Source: CAZYPB01 sp964649265 (lineage in GTDB: Archaea > Micrarchaeota > Micrarchaeia > Burarchaeales > JAKAKT01). From it: 27,777 bases of DNA. Both the position numbers and the translations under genes were made by a program. Under the pieces are notes generated by a model, which saw nothing but the letters and a program-made list of their open reading frames with translations, was not told the origin of the DNA and did no database searches. Below are positions 1 through 8,245 of the stretch, one piece after another. The stretch's first letter is position 1; every line of letters starts with the position of its first letter. The stretch spans positions 1-27,777 of the forward strand of contig CAZYPB010000008.1 in NCBI GenBank assembly GCA_964649265.1, in the 5' to 3' direction.

Positions 1-2373
1 AGTGGTTCCAAAAGCTCCATCCCCCCCGTGTATCTCTGCTATTGTTATGTTTTCAAATAGATTGTAATCCGAATAACTTGAAGTGGGGAAACGAAGACCC
101 CAGGCATCAAGACCGTTTGTTCCGATGTTCCCAGGACTCTGATTCTTTATTGTGACATTGTACATGAAGCTGTTGTCAGTATTGCTCCAATATACACCTG
201 CCTGAAAACCGCTTATCACACAGTTCTTTATCGTTATGTTGCTTCTTGAACTTGCGGTTATCCCATAGTCTCCGCTGCCCGCATCCCCGAACAAGGTATG
301 CCCCTGACAGTCAAGAGTGATGTCATTTGCTCCGATTATGAAACAGTCGCCAGTTGTGACAACATCCCCCTGAAGAACGGTGTCCTCTGTTATCGTTCCG
401 CATGTTGGCGGGGTGTAGGTCACATTAAGGTACGGGCGCTGGTTTGCAGTGCTATATGTACAGTCCCCAAACGAAGCGTATTCTGCAGAGGTAAAAATTG
501 CCCCTATGAAAAGATCGGCAGTGGCAACGGCTCCAATGGAAACCGTCGGATGGTCCGGATCTTCAAACCTTATTGAAAAGTTTGAGTTCTGCGCATTGAA
601 ATCAGTCAGGAACGGCTGGGTTACATTGACGCACCAAAATGTATCGTCAGCCGTACTACTCCATGTCTGGCTTGTGTTTTCATCAGTTAGCGGAACATCA
701 TTAAAATAATTGGCGCTGTCAGTGCTCCCCCATCCCTGGTCATTCATTCTTGAGTAATTCACATCGTTGTCCATGCTTCCAACAACATTGTAGGTCCACA
801 GGCACAATGTGGCATCCGTTATTGTGGAACCCCAGAGATTCATATTCTGAAGGTTCCATTTTATCTGGGACATGCATTCCATACCTGGTGTCGAAGTGTT
901 GAGTGGATAGTTATCCTCAAGGCAATTTCCAGAAGCATTGAACTGCGCGGTTGGGTCTATTTCAATTGGATATGTCGACCTCTGGAGCCAGTAAAGCGGA
1001 GCAGATATTGCATAATATTTCTTCCCAGCCCTTTCGGTTATTGAGGCAGGCATACTAATAATGTCTGGATAACCGACTTCCTCCCCGTCAATAAGTGCCT
1101 TCCCGGAGTCCCTCCCGTCAGCAGGAGCAAAGGAGTAAGGAGTGTTCCCATACTCGTCAACAAACTCTATGCTTTCATTTGTTTCATTTCCCTCAATCAA
1201 TGGTTCGAGTTCTCCATAATCAATTTCAGTTACAAAATATATCCGAGTATCCGGTTCAAAGGCAAGTCCATTGACAAGTGCCCTGAACTCATCCTTCAGT
1301 ATTATTTTCTCCTTCAGAATTCCTTCTTCGTAGTAGTACTCCACATCAGCTCCGCTGAAAACATCCTCATAAACAACAGAGTTCCGGTTCGGTATTGCAG
1401 CAGAATCAGATGCAACCTGAATGTATCTATATCTATTACCTTCCAAATAGGCAATACCGAACGGCCTCATTTTCAGTTCATGGCCGCTGCTCCTTGCCAG
1501 GACAGGCCAGTCATCATTTACCTCAGTCTTAAAATAAGTATTATAATGTCCTTCTCCAGCGAACCTGTAATCCTGTTCATAGAATTCCTCTGAATCAACC
1601 ATTTTCCTAACTGTTTTTTCAATTGGAACGTACTTCTCCCCATCCCACCTGTTCACAGGAGCCGCATACGCTGTTAATGTTCTTGTTCCATCTTGATTTT
1701 CAACAACATCCCAATCCTTCCCTCTTTCAAAAGCATCCTCCACTTTAGTTAATTTCTCAGCAATACAGATGCTTGCATATGCCCCGCCCAATTCAAGTTC
1801 TCCATAAGGTGAGAATAATGTAATCTCCCATGTTCCATTAGAGCAGGGGGTTACATTATATTTGAAAAGAAAGGATCTGTTTGCTCTCTCATGGAAAGTG
1901 AAGTGATCCGCATCAACAGGAACCCAATTATAGGTGTTTACCTGCTCCATCCTCCGTATTCCATTTCTTTCAACCGCACTTACAAATGAATTGGCAAAAT
2001 ACGATTGCCAGAGAGTAATCTCCCTTGCCTCTCCACTGAACCCATAAAGGAAATAAACTTCAAAATCCCTTATTGGTCCAGCTTCATTCTCTATGTGTAT
2101 CTGGACTTCACACTCTCCATCTTTAGAACAAGCAGTTGTCTTCTCATATGAAGCAGTGAAACCGGACTGCATGTTAAGGTGTTTTGCTCGTGATTCTCTG
2201 TTCACATAATCCTTTGCCATCTCCTTAGGAACAACAGAATAGTCATCAATTCTAAGTTTGTACGCTTTCGTTGGAGCTGCAAAAACAAGGCCTGAGAAAA
2301 GGATTACAATAAGGATGAGCTTTGCAGTAACTGCACAGCTAAGACTCAACTGCACGCGGGCATTTTTTTTCAT
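1..2373 (-). CDS. Large secreted protein with DNRLRE-like and beta-helix domains (3' end outside window)
   Basis: An open frame of 791 codons runs from ATG at 2373 to the left edge without a stop, so the C-terminus is missing. Residues 1 to about 32 are a signal peptide: a basic start, then a hydrophobic stretch ending LVFA. Residues about 330-450 contain a DVFSGADVEYYYEEGILKE stretch of the kind found in large secreted repeat proteins. Residues about 475-655 look like a DNRLRE-type beta-sandwich, ending RPYLNVTYT. From about 660 onward, short turns of the type ITLDCQGH and ITIKNC, with SGFQAGVYW, indicate a right-handed parallel beta-helix (NosD/pectate-lyase-like). Many N-x-S/T sites would suit a glycosylated surface protein. 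It is divergent from nnrD and shares its promoter region. A cell-surface or carbohydrate-binding role is inferred from domains only; no catalytic residues can be assigned. Confidence 0.8.
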   Translation of the reverse strand, partial: MKKNARVQLSLSCAVTAKLILIVILFSGLVFAAPTKAYKLRIDDYSVVPKEMAKDYVNRESRAKHLNMQSGFTASYEKTTACSKDGECEVQIHIENEAGPIRDFEVYFLYGFSGEAREITLWQSYFANSFVSAVERNGIRRMEQVNTYNWVPVDADHFTFHERANRSFLFKYNVTPCSNGTWEITLFSPYGELELGGAYASICIAEKLTKVEDAFERGKDWDVVENQDGTRTLTAYAAPVNRWDGEKYVPIEKTVRKMVDSEEFYEQDYRFAGEGHYNTYFKTEVNDDWPVLARSSGHELKMRPFGIAYLEGNRYRYIQVASDSAAIPNRNSVVYEDVFSGADVEYYYEEGILKEKIILKDEFRALVNGLAFEPDTRIYFVTEIDYGELEPLIEGNETNESIEFVDEYGNTPYSFAPADGRDSGKALIDGEEVGYPDIISMPASITERAGKKYYAISAPLYWLQRSTYPIEIDPTAQFNASGNCLEDNYPLNTSTPGMECMSQIKWNLQNMNLWGSTITDATLCLWTYNVVGSMDNDVNYSRMNDQGWGSTDSANYFNDVPLTDENTSQTWSSTADDTFWCVNVTQPFLTDFNAQNSNFSIRFEDPDHPTVSIGAVATADLFIGAIFTSAEYASFGDCTYSTANQRPYLNVTYTPPTCGTITEDTVLQGDVVTTGDCFIIGANDITLDCQGHTLFGDAGSGDYGITASSRSNITIKNCVISGFQAGVYWSNTDNSFMYNVTIKNQSPGNIGTNGLDAWGLRFPTSSYSDYNLFENITIAEIHGGDGAFGTT

Positions 2374-2400
2374 TCAGGTCGCAATATTTACCTGGCAGTC

Positions 2401-2413
2401 TATAATATAAATA
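2401..2413. promoter_or_regulatory. Shared TATA element, divergent promoter
   Basis: The AT-only run TATAATATAAATA lies between two divergent genes. Its centre is about 28 bases upstream of the nnrD ATG (2435), which would give an essentially leaderless transcript. On the other strand it is about 34 bases upstream of the ATG at 2373. No other TATA-like stretch is obvious in the 61-base gap. Confidence 0.5.
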
Positions 2414-2434
2414 CATTTTGGTAATAGTTCAACG

Positions 2435-3262
2435 ATGGAGATAAGTGGAAAAATGCTCAGAATACGGAGTCCCCAATCGAAAAAAGGGGATAATGGGAGG
2501 CTGGTAGTTTTAGGTGGGAGCAAAAGATACTACGGCGCACCTGCTCTTGTCTCCTTGGCAGCATTGAGAACAGGAACAGACATTGTTTACACAATTGTTC
2601 CTGAGAAAATAGCGCCTACAGTTGCTTCATATTCCCCTGATCTTATTGTTTGGGGATACAAAGGAGATGAACTTAACCCAGAAGCATACAGGTTTGTTGA
2701 AGAGCTCTCCCAGAAAGCAGATTCCATTGTTCTTGGAAATGGCCTAACAAGGAACCCGGCAGTTCTGAAGACTGCTGAGAGGATTGTCAATTCATGGGGC
2801 AAGCCACTTGTACTGGATGCAGATGCAATAGGCGGGCTGGAGCCAATTCAGGGAAAGACAATTTACACGCCACACAATAGGGAGTTTCTGAGACTTACTG
2901 GGAAAACGGTTCCTGAAACACTTAATCAGAGAAGCGAGACAGTTAGGAAGGAAGCAAAGAAGCTTAACTCCGTTATACTACTGAAAGGACCTGTTGATGT
3001 GATATCTGACGGCACAAGAATATACCTTAACAGGTCTGGCAATTCAGCAATGACATGCGGAGGTACTGGGGATGTGCTTGCAGGCGTTGCAGGCGGGCTG
3101 TTATCACAGGGATACTCTACTTTCGATGCGGCAAGAATAGGTGCGTACTTGAATGGTCTGGCAGGGGAGATAGCATACAAAAAGGTTGCTTATTCAATGA
3201 GGGCTACGGACACAATAGAATCACTGCCTTCTGCATTGATGAGTATCAGAAAAAGGATATAA
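2435..3262 (+). CDS. nnrD: ADP/ATP-dependent NAD(P)H-hydrate dehydratase
   Basis: Ribokinase-like repair enzyme that dehydrates damaged (S)-NAD(P)HX back to NAD(P)H using ADP or ATP, in the cytosol. The 275 residues match the stand-alone YjeF C-terminal domain. Visible motifs are GRLVVLGGSKRYYGAPALVS near the N-terminus (nucleotide/substrate region), LVLDADAIGGL in the centre, TPHNREFLRLTG, and the signature GNSAMTCGGTGDVLAG near residue 200, which holds the catalytic Asp. The NAD(P)HX epimerase domain (YjeF-N) often fused to it is absent here. The start is ATG 2435 close behind a TATA element, so the mRNA is probably leaderless. It is followed after 30 bases by two genes for membrane-anchored proteins and may be the first gene of their transcript. 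Family assignment is firm. Confidence 0.93.
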   Translation: MEISGKMLRIRSPQSKKGDNGRLVVLGGSKRYYGAPALVSLAALRTGTDIVYTIVPEKIAPTVASYSPDLIVWGYKGDELNPEAYRFVEELSQKADSIVLGNGLTRNPAVLKTAERIVNSWGKPLVLDADAIGGLEPIQGKTIYTPHNREFLRLTGKTVPETLNQRSETVRKEAKKLNSVILLKGPVDVISDGTRIYLNRSGNSAMTCGGTGDVLAGVAGGLLSQGYSTFDAARIGAYLNGLAGEIAYKKVAYSMRATDTIESLPSALMSIRKRI

Positions 3263-3292
3263 TAGAATTCAATGATAAGTAGTGGGGTTCAG

Positions 3293-4234
3293 ATGAGAAT
3301 TACGTTCATTTTGCTTGCTTTGCTTTTCAGTTGCCTTTGCCATGGATTCGAAATAGATGAGATAAGGGAATTTCCTTCAGATAGATATTCAGATTATTCG
3401 GAAATAGAGGAGATTCAGCAGAACATAATGCTCTCATTCTATTCCATTGGGAAAAAGAACCTCCCCCCCTCATTCCCATATTTTGCAGAAGCCTCACTTG
3501 TTTTTATGAATAGATTCGGTGAAGCGCACGAACTCTCATCCTCTGGAAGCACAGACGATCTCCTCATATTGCCTGAAAGAGTTAATGTGCTCTCATCATC
3601 CCTTAGGAGCATGGAAGCACTTGAGAAAGACGAGGTACCACTTTCAAAGCACACAACCTATCTAGCAAGATCACTTCTAAAAGCATATGTTTCAGATCAG
3701 GCAAATAAACTCCAAAACCTTGCAGAATCAGAAGCAAGAACAAAGAGAAAACTAGAGTACTATAAAGCAGGTTCAGAGCTTTTCGAGTATTCTGAAAACA
3801 AGATACGTGCTGCTGAGATGAAGGTTACATATGATAGTATAAAAGCAGTATATGACCTGGATATGAATACTGCAGATACATTGCTGGCACAGGCATCAAA
3901 AAAATGCTCGGATTCAATGCTCAAATCAAATGAACTCTTTGGTCTTTCTACATATGCCGGGTTAAGGGAATGCAAAGGAAACCTTCTGGAAGCAAGAAAT
4001 ACATATGTCTCTCATCTTGAAAATGAAAAACTTCACCAAGTTGATTCCCAGGTCTCAATTGCAGATAATGAGATGCAAAATCTTTCAGGGGGGCTGATGG
4101 GTTTCTTTTTGGTTGGGTCATTTCTCTTTATCTCATTTAACATAACACTGATATGGAGACTCAGGAAATGGTATGATGACAGTTATGATGTCTCCCTGGG
4201 ATCAGAGGTGCTAAGGTGGAAAAAAAGGTACTGA
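3293..4234 (+). CDS. Predicted membrane-anchored extracytoplasmic protein
   Basis: No family is recognised. The ATG at 3293 is preferred over an in-frame ATG at 3272 because the protein then begins directly with a signal peptide (MRITFILLALLFSCLCHG) behind a G-rich stretch. The mature part is mostly helical and charged, with a likely coiled coil around residues 130-210 and scattered cysteines. One membrane segment near residues 266-287 is followed by a short basic tail. This predicts an exterior domain held by a C-terminal anchor. Its 3' end overlaps the GTG start of the next gene by 19 bases, so the two are translationally linked. The neighbour has the same signal peptide/helical/C-terminal anchor plan, suggesting paired surface components; that partnership is inference. 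Confidence 0.7.
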   Translation: MRITFILLALLFSCLCHGFEIDEIREFPSDRYSDYSEIEEIQQNIMLSFYSIGKKNLPPSFPYFAEASLVFMNRFGEAHELSSSGSTDDLLILPERVNVLSSSLRSMEALEKDEVPLSKHTTYLARSLLKAYVSDQANKLQNLAESEARTKRKLEYYKAGSELFEYSENKIRAAEMKVTYDSIKAVYDLDMNTADTLLAQASKKCSDSMLKSNELFGLSTYAGLRECKGNLLEARNTYVSHLENEKLHQVDSQVSIADNEMQNLSGGLMGFFLVGSFLFISFNITLIWRLRKWYDDSYDVSLGSEVLRWKKRY

Positions 4235-6480
4235 CTATACTACTATTATTGGCCAGTACGGCTTTCTCTGCAATTGTAGTTGGAGATGCGAATACATACC
4301 CTAGGATTGTAACAGTCTCAACGGAGGAGGTAACGCTTTCCTGGGTAACAAGCGAACAAGCACTCACGTCAATTAACTGTAGTGCACCAGGACTTGATCA
4401 CTTTCTGGATCAAGTCGAAACAGACCCAACAACAGCGCATTCCTATGTAATTTCAGCTAATTTTAGTTCAGAAGGAAACATCTCATGCACGACAATAACA
4501 TTCCCACTAAACGACACTGCAGTTACCAAACACTTTGATATTCCAATAAACTGTGAAGGAGTTAGATTAGAACTACTAAGTCCATCAGTTATGACTGCAG
4601 CATATTTCACAAGGCCTAAAGGAACAGGCCCGTACACTTTGAATACATCGGTGAAAATAAGAAACGCATGCATAGACCGGGCAGTCCCAAGCCTTACTAT
4701 AAATTCCCCATCAGGAATGACTATGAAAGCAGAGGCAGACACACTATATGGACTCAATGTGCTTAGCGTTCCAGTAACAATAACTGTCCCAGACTCAGTG
4801 CAGGATGGTTTACACCAGGGATCAATAAGGTTCAGTGCGAATGGAAGCACAGTCACGGCCATAATAAACGTAACTGTTCATTGGCCTGGCCCAAGACTTG
4901 AGACAGAGGCACATTCACTTGGGAATGTTGTGTCTGGAACCCAGGTAAGTGAACACATTGATATAGTTGAGACAATGGGCTACAGCACAGCAACGGACGT
5001 TTATTGTGAAGTGCGTTTCCAAGATCAGGATCAGAAAACCCAAACGCAGAGGGTTGGAACCATTGATCCTTTTGGAAAGAAGAGGTGCTCATTCACACTT
5101 GATCTTCCTGAAAGAAATGTGAGGATAGGGAACTACAGCTTTTGGGTTAAGATAAACTCAACAAATGCGGGTAAACAGGAGGTAAGAGGGGACTACACAA
5201 TACCTGCCCCATACATGCTATTAACTCCTAAATCGCTCGACTTAGGTCAGCTTACATTCGAGCCAGGAAAGGATTCCACAACAGCAATATTGACAATAAC
5301 AGAGAACGGGAAGTTCACTCCAATAGAGGGAATAGAATTCGAACTTTTGGAAGGAGAAACAGGGTGGATATCACTTCCATTATGCGACTATGTATCGCCC
5401 GGAGGACAGACAAACTGTACTTTCAAAGTTGCGCTTAACAGTGATGCAAATATAGGCACAAGAAAATGGGTTTTCGGAATTTCCTCCAAATACACCGAAC
5501 AAATGAAACTTGAGGCAAAGGCCGAGATTTACTTCATAGGCGTGGAAGATGCAATCACCACACTTGAGTCATCATCCGATTATACAATAATGGACAAGTT
5601 CCAACAAGCTGAGACCTTGAAAACAAATACAATCGTACTAATAGAGGGATTAAAAGAAGGGAACATAGGCATATCGGATACTGCCACAGTGATTTCCATG
5701 TACAGTGGTGTGGTTTCCCTTCTCTCCCAAACAGAGAGTGCGCACAAACTGTACTCTGAAGGCAATTATATGGGCGCAGGAAGGGCGATCCTTGGAGCTA
5801 AGATGGCACTAGAGAAAATATCCTCAAGTTACAGATCAGCACCCCAGAACAGCTCAAAAACAATAAGGAACAGCGCAGAGGTTTATGCGGCAAGTGCTGA
5901 ACTATGGTCTATTGCATCAGGCGAGATACTGGAGAAAGTTGAGTCAGAGGCAGTCAGGGGTGAACAGGTAAGTTACAGGAGAGCTGCAGAATACTACTCC
6001 ATGTTGTCTGAAATCTACGGCGATACAGACCCAGACAAGGCATCTGGATTTAGCGTGAAAACTGAATCAATTGGATATCTTTATTCTGATTCAATAGAAA
6101 AAGCAGGAAAGATAAGGCTGAATGCAGATAAATTTATTTTAAGTGCACAAGAAGGAACAATTGGTTTGGGGGGCTCCAGGTTTATTCTGAATCCATTCTC
6201 ATACACCCAGACAGTTGAGGATTATAAAAAAGCACTTGCTGATTATGAGGCAGCAGCACAGCTTTACAAAACAGCAGGACAGCAGAACGAATTGAACATA
6301 CTTCTATCCGAACTAAGTGCGGCAGAACAGGAGTATGAATTTGCAGATAGATTTTTCATTATTGGAAGTATCGCGCTTGCCATGGTTCTTGTTCTTGCGA
6401 TATTCCGTGTTACCATAGGCCTTCAGCAATACAGGGAAGATGAAGAGGATAACGAATCAGGAGACATAATGGTAAGATAA
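4216..6480 (+). CDS. Large membrane-anchored surface protein, beta-sandwich plus helical region
   Basis: A 754-residue protein of unrecognised family. The start is GTG 4216, five bases after an AGAGGTG ribosome-binding site and inside the end of the upstream gene. Residues 1-18 form a signal peptide. Residues about 20-440 are beta-rich, with paired cysteines and many N-x-S/T sites, and read as three or more Ig- or NEW3-like domains (for example VPVTITVPDSVQDGLHQGSI). Residues about 450-710 are helical and TPR- or spectrin-like, rich in Ala, Glu and Tyr (EDYKKALADYEAAAQLYKTA). A membrane segment at about 714-736 is followed by an acidic 18-residue cytoplasmic tail. The layout resembles an archaeal surface or S-layer-associated protein. 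Function is not known. Confidence 0.78.
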   Translation: MEKKVLTILLLLASTAFSAIVVGDANTYPRIVTVSTEEVTLSWVTSEQALTSINCSAPGLDHFLDQVETDPTTAHSYVISANFSSEGNISCTTITFPLNDTAVTKHFDIPINCEGVRLELLSPSVMTAAYFTRPKGTGPYTLNTSVKIRNACIDRAVPSLTINSPSGMTMKAEADTLYGLNVLSVPVTITVPDSVQDGLHQGSIRFSANGSTVTAIINVTVHWPGPRLETEAHSLGNVVSGTQVSEHIDIVETMGYSTATDVYCEVRFQDQDQKTQTQRVGTIDPFGKKRCSFTLDLPERNVRIGNYSFWVKINSTNAGKQEVRGDYTIPAPYMLLTPKSLDLGQLTFEPGKDSTTAILTITENGKFTPIEGIEFELLEGETGWISLPLCDYVSPGGQTNCTFKVALNSDANIGTRKWVFGISSKYTEQMKLEAKAEIYFIGVEDAITTLESSSDYTIMDKFQQAETLKTNTIVLIEGLKEGNIGISDTATVISMYSGVVSLLSQTESAHKLYSEGNYMGAGRAILGAKMALEKISSSYRSAPQNSSKTIRNSAEVYAASAELWSIASGEILEKVESEAVRGEQVSYRRAAEYYSMLSEIYGDTDPDKASGFSVKTESIGYLYSDSIEKAGKIRLNADKFILSAQEGTIGLGGSRFILNPFSYTQTVEDYKKALADYEAAAQLYKTAGQQNELNILLSELSAAEQEYEFADRFFIIGSIALAMVLVLAIFRVTIGLQQYREDEEDNESGDIMVR

Positions 6481-6490
6481 AAAAATTCGG

Positions 6491-6553
6491 TTGGATTCGC
6501 CTCCAATTTTTGCCTTCGAGGCAAAAATGAACCATTTGCTCGGTTCGCCGAAC
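6491..6553. repeat. Cluster of three hairpins with TTCG-containing loops
   Basis: Starting 11 bases after a stop codon are three inverted repeats. TTGGA/TCCAA is at 6491-6506. TTTTTGCCT/AGGCAAAAA is perfect over 9 pairs at 6507-6527. CGG-TTCG-CCG lies inside GTTCG/CGAAC at 6541-6553. Each has TTCG in or next to the loop. The middle one could act as a terminator for the upstream gene. The cluster abuts the broken 5' end of the pseudogene remnant. It may be a palindromic repeat element or simply a terminator region; no second copy was noticed in the window. Confidence 0.5.
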
Positions 6554-6586
6554 AAACCGGTGCTGGTAAATACCCTTATTTTTTGA

Positions 6587-7080
6587 GAAAAAATACGTGA
6601 GCTTCGTGGGGATCTTAAAAACTCGGAACTAAGTGAGAGTAAAACTAAGGTTTCTGGTGAGGATGTTGCATTTTCTAAAATAGGGACCCCCGAAATACAC
6701 TTAGGATACAATTTCAGGAGAACTCCTCTTGGAAATCAACCTACAATAATGGAAATAGGAGGCGCCTATGACTTCGTTCTTCCAGAAAAAATAGATCGTA
6801 ACAGAGCATACCTTGAGGGCAAATGGAGGGACAACGGGATAGCCTGGAGCTTCTTGATGATGTGGGAAGGTTGTAATCAAATATGGTGCAAAGAATGTGG
6901 ATGTTGTTGCTGGGAGTGAAAAAAGTAGTGTCACCGTCTCAGTTGACAAACATAAGCAGAAAGACGTTCCAATTGAAAAACATCAGTTGTATTCTGTTGC
7001 ACAAGGAAACGAATATGGAGAGCATATGCTTGAACTAGTATTAGGGGAAAAGAATTCAGAATCTATACATTCACCTTTGG
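6587..7080 (+). pseudogene. Frameshifted remnant of a DipZ-type thioredoxin-family C-terminal domain
   Basis: Three reading frames in succession give one recognisable domain. The first (after TGA at 6584-6586) gives GTPEIHLGYNFRRTPLGN and RAYLEGKWRDNG. The second (from about 6838) gives DSLELLDDVGRL. The third (from 6876) gives VIKYGAKNVDVVAG, then SVTVSVDK and YGEHMLELVL. The order TPE-x-LGY, YLEGKW, and a beta-strand-rich tail with VTVSVD and GEH-x-LE matches the C-terminal beta domain of DipZ-like redoxin proteins. Both shifts look like a single missing G. The thioredoxin domain with its CxxC is absent upstream, there is no plausible start codon, and the last frame runs into the antisense of nadX. 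It is a decayed 3' fragment unless the shifts are sequencing errors. Confidence 0.65.
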
Positions 7081-7084
7081 ATAA

Positions 7085-7852
7085 TCAATTTCCTAATTTT
7101 ACCCTATTCTGTATTCTATCTAGGACAGACAGCGCAGAATATATTGCCATCTGACTTGTTTTTGGATTATCTCTGGAAGGGAAGTTCCTTATCCCTGTTC
7201 TTAGTTCACCAAATTCTCCACGTAAATACAACTCGTGTTTGTTTCTTTTGGAAGTTGGATCTGAGATTATCCTTACTCGCAGTCTCTTCTTAATTGCCAG
7301 TTGCAGGACTGCCGCTACATTTATGTTCTTAGGGTATTTTCTTGCAGCCTGGGATGCATAGCCATCGAAAACAACTGTCTTTCTTTTGTTTTTTAACCCA
7401 AGGGAAGCAGGAGATTTTGTGGTTGTAAGCAGTGCCTTTTCTATTTTCCCAAATGCAGCTGCCTTGGCTGAATCAACACCACACACTGCCCCAGATGGAA
7501 CATATAACTGAGTATTATTCCTCTGCATTGTCTTCTCCAGTTTTTTTAGAAAACTTTGATCTGTAAGCGCGCCGATGCTTAGAATAACAAGATCTCTTTT
7601 GGAGAGTATAACATCAGCATTCTCTTTCACTGATTTCTGGGAGGCTGCTTCGATTATTATATCAGTTTTTGATATGAGTTCAAATATGTTCTTCGCAACT
7701 TTTGTTTTGTATTTTTTGGAAAATCTTTCTGCTTTTCCCACGTCCAGATCATATACTAGAGTTATTTTTGTACTGTTTACACTCTTGATTTTCTTGGCAA
7801 TGCCTGAGCCTATTGCACCGCAGCCGATAAGACCTAGTTTTATTATTGACAT
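7085..7852 (-). CDS. nadX: L-aspartate dehydrogenase (NadX family)
   Basis: NAD(P)-dependent oxidation of L-aspartate to iminoaspartate, the first step of NAD synthesis in organisms lacking or supplementing NadB, in the cytosol. Its 256 residues match the family. A Rossmann GCGAIGSG motif lies near residues 10-17. PSGAVCGVDSAKAA, the FDGYASQAARKYPKNINVAA stretch and NKHELYLRGEFGELRTG (which carries the conserved catalytic His) follow in the usual order, ending in the DNPKTSQMAIYSALSVL helix. ATG 7852 is chosen; an in-frame TTG nine bases earlier overlaps the arsC stop. It is last in an operon with tdh and arsC. No ribosome-binding site is visible in the five-base gap, so translation may be coupled to arsC. 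Confidence 0.88.
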   Translation of the reverse strand: MSIIKLGLIGCGAIGSGIAKKIKSVNSTKITLVYDLDVGKAERFSKKYKTKVAKNIFELISKTDIIIEAASQKSVKENADVILSKRDLVILSIGALTDQSFLKKLEKTMQRNNTQLYVPSGAVCGVDSAKAAAFGKIEKALLTTTKSPASLGLKNKRKTVVFDGYASQAARKYPKNINVAAVLQLAIKKRLRVRIISDPTSKRNKHELYLRGEFGELRTGIRNFPSRDNPKTSQMAIYSALSVLDRIQNRVKLGN

Positions 7853-7857
7853 AAAAA

Positions 7858-8241
7858 TCAAAATGAATCAAGAAGCAAAACAACTTTGTTTTTTATCTGA
7901 TCCCGCATCTCCCTGTAAGTCTGAATGTCTTTTCCTTTTGGGTCTGGAAGCGCCCAGTCATCAACTGGTTTATTTGTAGCAGGACATGCTTCCTCACATC
8001 CCATTGTTATAATATTATCCGAACGATCAATCGCTTCGGGGGTAAGTGGTTTTGAGGTGTGCCTGGATATGTCGATCCCTAATTCGCTCATTACTTGGAT
8101 TGCTTTTGAACTTACAACTCCTGCTGGTTTTGAGCCTGCGCTCTCAGCAGATGCCTTCCCCTCTGCAAGATGATTGAGAAATCCCTCAGCCATCTGTGAA
8201 CGAGCTGCGTTTCCAACACAGATAAAAAGAACGTGCTTCAT
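7858..8241 (-). CDS. arsC: Arsenate reductase / low-molecular-weight phosphatase-fold protein
   Basis: A 127-residue protein of the LMW tyrosine phosphatase fold, thioredoxin-coupled ArsC type, which reduces arsenate to arsenite. The P-loop CVGNAARS gives Cys8 and Arg14 (CX5R). Cys82 and Cys86 lie in MGCEEACP, where ArsC members keep the redox pair that relays the disulphide. Asp100 in LPDP is the likely general acid. The three cysteines favour reductase over phosphatase. It starts 4 bases after tdh ends and stops 5 bases before nadX. No arsenic efflux pump or ArsR regulator lies nearby, so the physiological substrate is uncertain. Confidence 0.87.
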   Translation of the reverse strand: MKHVLFICVGNAARSQMAEGFLNHLAEGKASAESAGSKPAGVVSSKAIQVMSELGIDISRHTSKPLTPEAIDRSDNIITMGCEEACPATNKPVDDWALPDPKGKDIQTYREMRDQIKNKVVLLLDSF

Positions 8242-8245
8242 CTGT

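Noticed and set aside
298..709. Two overlapping plus-strand ORFs
   Set aside because: They are antisense to the continuous 791-codon secreted protein, have no ribosome-binding site and resemble nothing.
4443..4862. A 139-codon minus-strand frame
   Set aside because: It lies opposite the large surface protein and lacks a start signal or recognisable domain.
6897..7154. A separate 85-codon plus-strand gene starting at 6897
   Set aside because: Its first part continues the DipZ-like domain from another frame and its end is antisense to nadX, so it is part of the pseudogene.
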